Source: an uncultured Litoreibacter sp. (GTDB taxonomy: Bacteria; Pseudomonadota; Alphaproteobacteria; Rhodobacterales; Rhodobacteraceae). From it: a stretch of DNA of 6,218 nucleotides. Position 1 is the stretch's first letter; the number at the start of each line of letters is the position of its first letter. Below are positions 5,490 through 6,218 of this stretch, one piece after another. Below the pieces are notes generated by a model, which worked only from the letters and a program-made list of their open reading frames with translations, was not told the DNA's origin and ran no database searches. The translations under genes were made by a program, and so were the position numbers. The stretch lies in contig CALFWN010000018.1 of NCBI GenBank assembly GCA_937928335.1, forward strand, positions 1-6,218, read 5' to 3'.

Positions 5490-6218
5490 ATGGCACACGT
5501 CAAAAACCACGATTATCACATTCTGCCCCCATCGATTAACCCGTTCCTCGGAGCGTTGGGCGCGATGATCATGCTGTCGGGCGCGGTCGTGTGGATGCAT
5601 GATGGCGGCCCGTGGATGGGCCTGATCGGCCTGGCGCTGGTGCTTTATGTGATGTTCTCCTGGTGGTCCGACGTGGTCGAGGAAAGCCAGGTCGGCGACC
5701 ATACACCGGTCGTCCGCATCGGGCTGCGCTACGGCTTCATCTTCTTCATCATGTCGGAAGTGATGTTCTTCGTGGCATGGTTCTGGTCCTTCTTCAAACA
5801 CGCCATGTACCCGATGAGCGAAAACAGCCCGTTGGTGGACGGCGTCTGGCCCCCCGCGGGCATCGAGACATTTGACCCCTGGCACCTGCCGCTAATCAAC
5901 ACGTTGATCCTGCTCTGCTCGGGCGCGGCCGCCACTTGGGCGCACCATGCGCTCGCGCATGAGAACAACCGCAAGGACCTGAAATCCGGCCTGATCATCG
6001 CGGTTCTGCTGGGTGTGATCTTCACCGCCTTCCAGGCTTATGAATATAGCCACGCCGCCTTCGGCTTTTCCGGCAACATCTACGGCGCCAACTTCTTCAT
6101 GGCGACGGGCTTTCACGGCTTCCACGTGGTCATTGGCACGATCTTCCTGTTCGTGTGCTACCTGCGCGCCCGCGCGGGCCACTTCACGCAGGAAAAGCAC
6201 GTAGGCTTCGAGGCCGCC
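5490..6218 (+). CDS. ctaE: Cytochrome c oxidase subunit III, 3' partial
   Basis: Subunit III (coxC) is the membrane subunit that stabilises subunit I and proton uptake during turnover; it has no redox centre. The 243 codons visible run open to the window end. Starts [19 protein letters not shown], followed by helices in the family order. Signature stretches are WWSDVVEES (58-66), [22 protein letters not shown] (81-102) with the conserved Glu of the SEVMFF motif, [12 protein letters not shown] (120-131), the TWAHHAL segment (149-155), [13 protein letters not shown] (181-193) and [19 protein letters not shown] (202-220). About 20-30 residues should remain, including the last helix (WHFVDVVW region). 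The ATG at 5490 is supported by TGAGGGA at 5478-5484, and lies 21 bases after the ctaG stop. No terminator is seen before the window ends. Confidence 0.96.
   Translation, partial: MAHVKNHDYHILPPSINPFLGALGAMIMLSGAVVWMHDGGPWMGLIGLALVLYVMFSWWSDVVEESQVGDHTPVVRIGLRYGFIFFIMSEVMFFVAWFWSFFKHAMYPMSENSPLVDGVWPPAGIETFDPWHLPLINTLILLCSGAAATWAHHALAHENNRKDLKSGLIIAVLLGVIFTAFQAYEYSHAAFGFSGNIYGANFFMATGFHGFHVVIGTIFLFVCYLRARAGHFTQEKHVGFEAA

Noticed and set aside
4959..5885. Minus-strand 308-codon open frame opposite ctaG and ctaE
   Set aside because: Antisense shadow crossing the boundary of two well-identified genes.
1..6218. A novel defence system, CRISPR array, or RNA gene
   Set aside because: No repeat-spacer pattern, tRNA or rRNA sequence, or defence-type gene was seen on either strand; everything is explained by phage tail genes, the tldD fragment and the cox operon.

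Overview
The window looks like a marine alphaproteobacterium of the Rhodobacterales (Roseobacter/Rhodobacter type). The evidence is high GC with strong GC at third codon positions, and the order tldD (divergent) - ctaC - ctaB - small membrane protein - ctaG - ctaE, which I recall from that group. Protein details, such as the loop of the CoxB cupredoxin domain and the CFCF motif of Cox11, agree. No species can be named from the sequence alone.

Region 1 (1 to about 1940, + strand) is part of a tailed-phage (siphovirus-like) tail module. It holds the last codons of a G-like tail assembly chaperone, an in-frame slippery heptamer GGGAAAC (50-56), a perfect 8-bp inverted repeat right after it (61-68 / 89-96), and a -1 frame extension ending at 451. 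This is the layout of the lambda G/GT programmed frameshift. The tape measure protein gene follows immediately, starting with TTG at 448 and overlapping the extension's stop codon.

Region 2 (about 1940 to 2631, - strand) is the first 230 codons of tldD (metalloprotease TldD/PmbA family). Its 3' half, which carries the metal-binding catalytic part, is missing. The tape measure gene and tldD meet head-to-head at about 1935-1950 and truncate each other. The tape measure frame stays open through the antisense of tldD to 2685, so the 745-codon frame there is a chimera. Either a prophage remnant or rearrangement broke tldD, or the junction is an assembly/amplification artefact. The sequence alone cannot decide.

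Region 3 (2632-2794) is the divergent intergenic region between tldD and the cox operon.

Region 4 (2795-6218, + strand) is the aa3-type cytochrome c oxidase operon: ctaC/coxB (subunit II with the CuA site), ctaB/cyoE (heme O synthase), a 66-residue one-helix membrane protein, ctaG/cox11 (CuB-site copper chaperone) and ctaE/coxC (subunit III, cut by the window end). Genes are packed with gaps of 37, 1, -1 and 21 bases, so they are probably co-transcribed. Together they provide two structural subunits plus the heme and copper factors needed to mature subunit I, whose gene is not in the window. A GC-rich hairpin lies in the ctaC-ctaB gap and may position the ctaB ribosome binding site.
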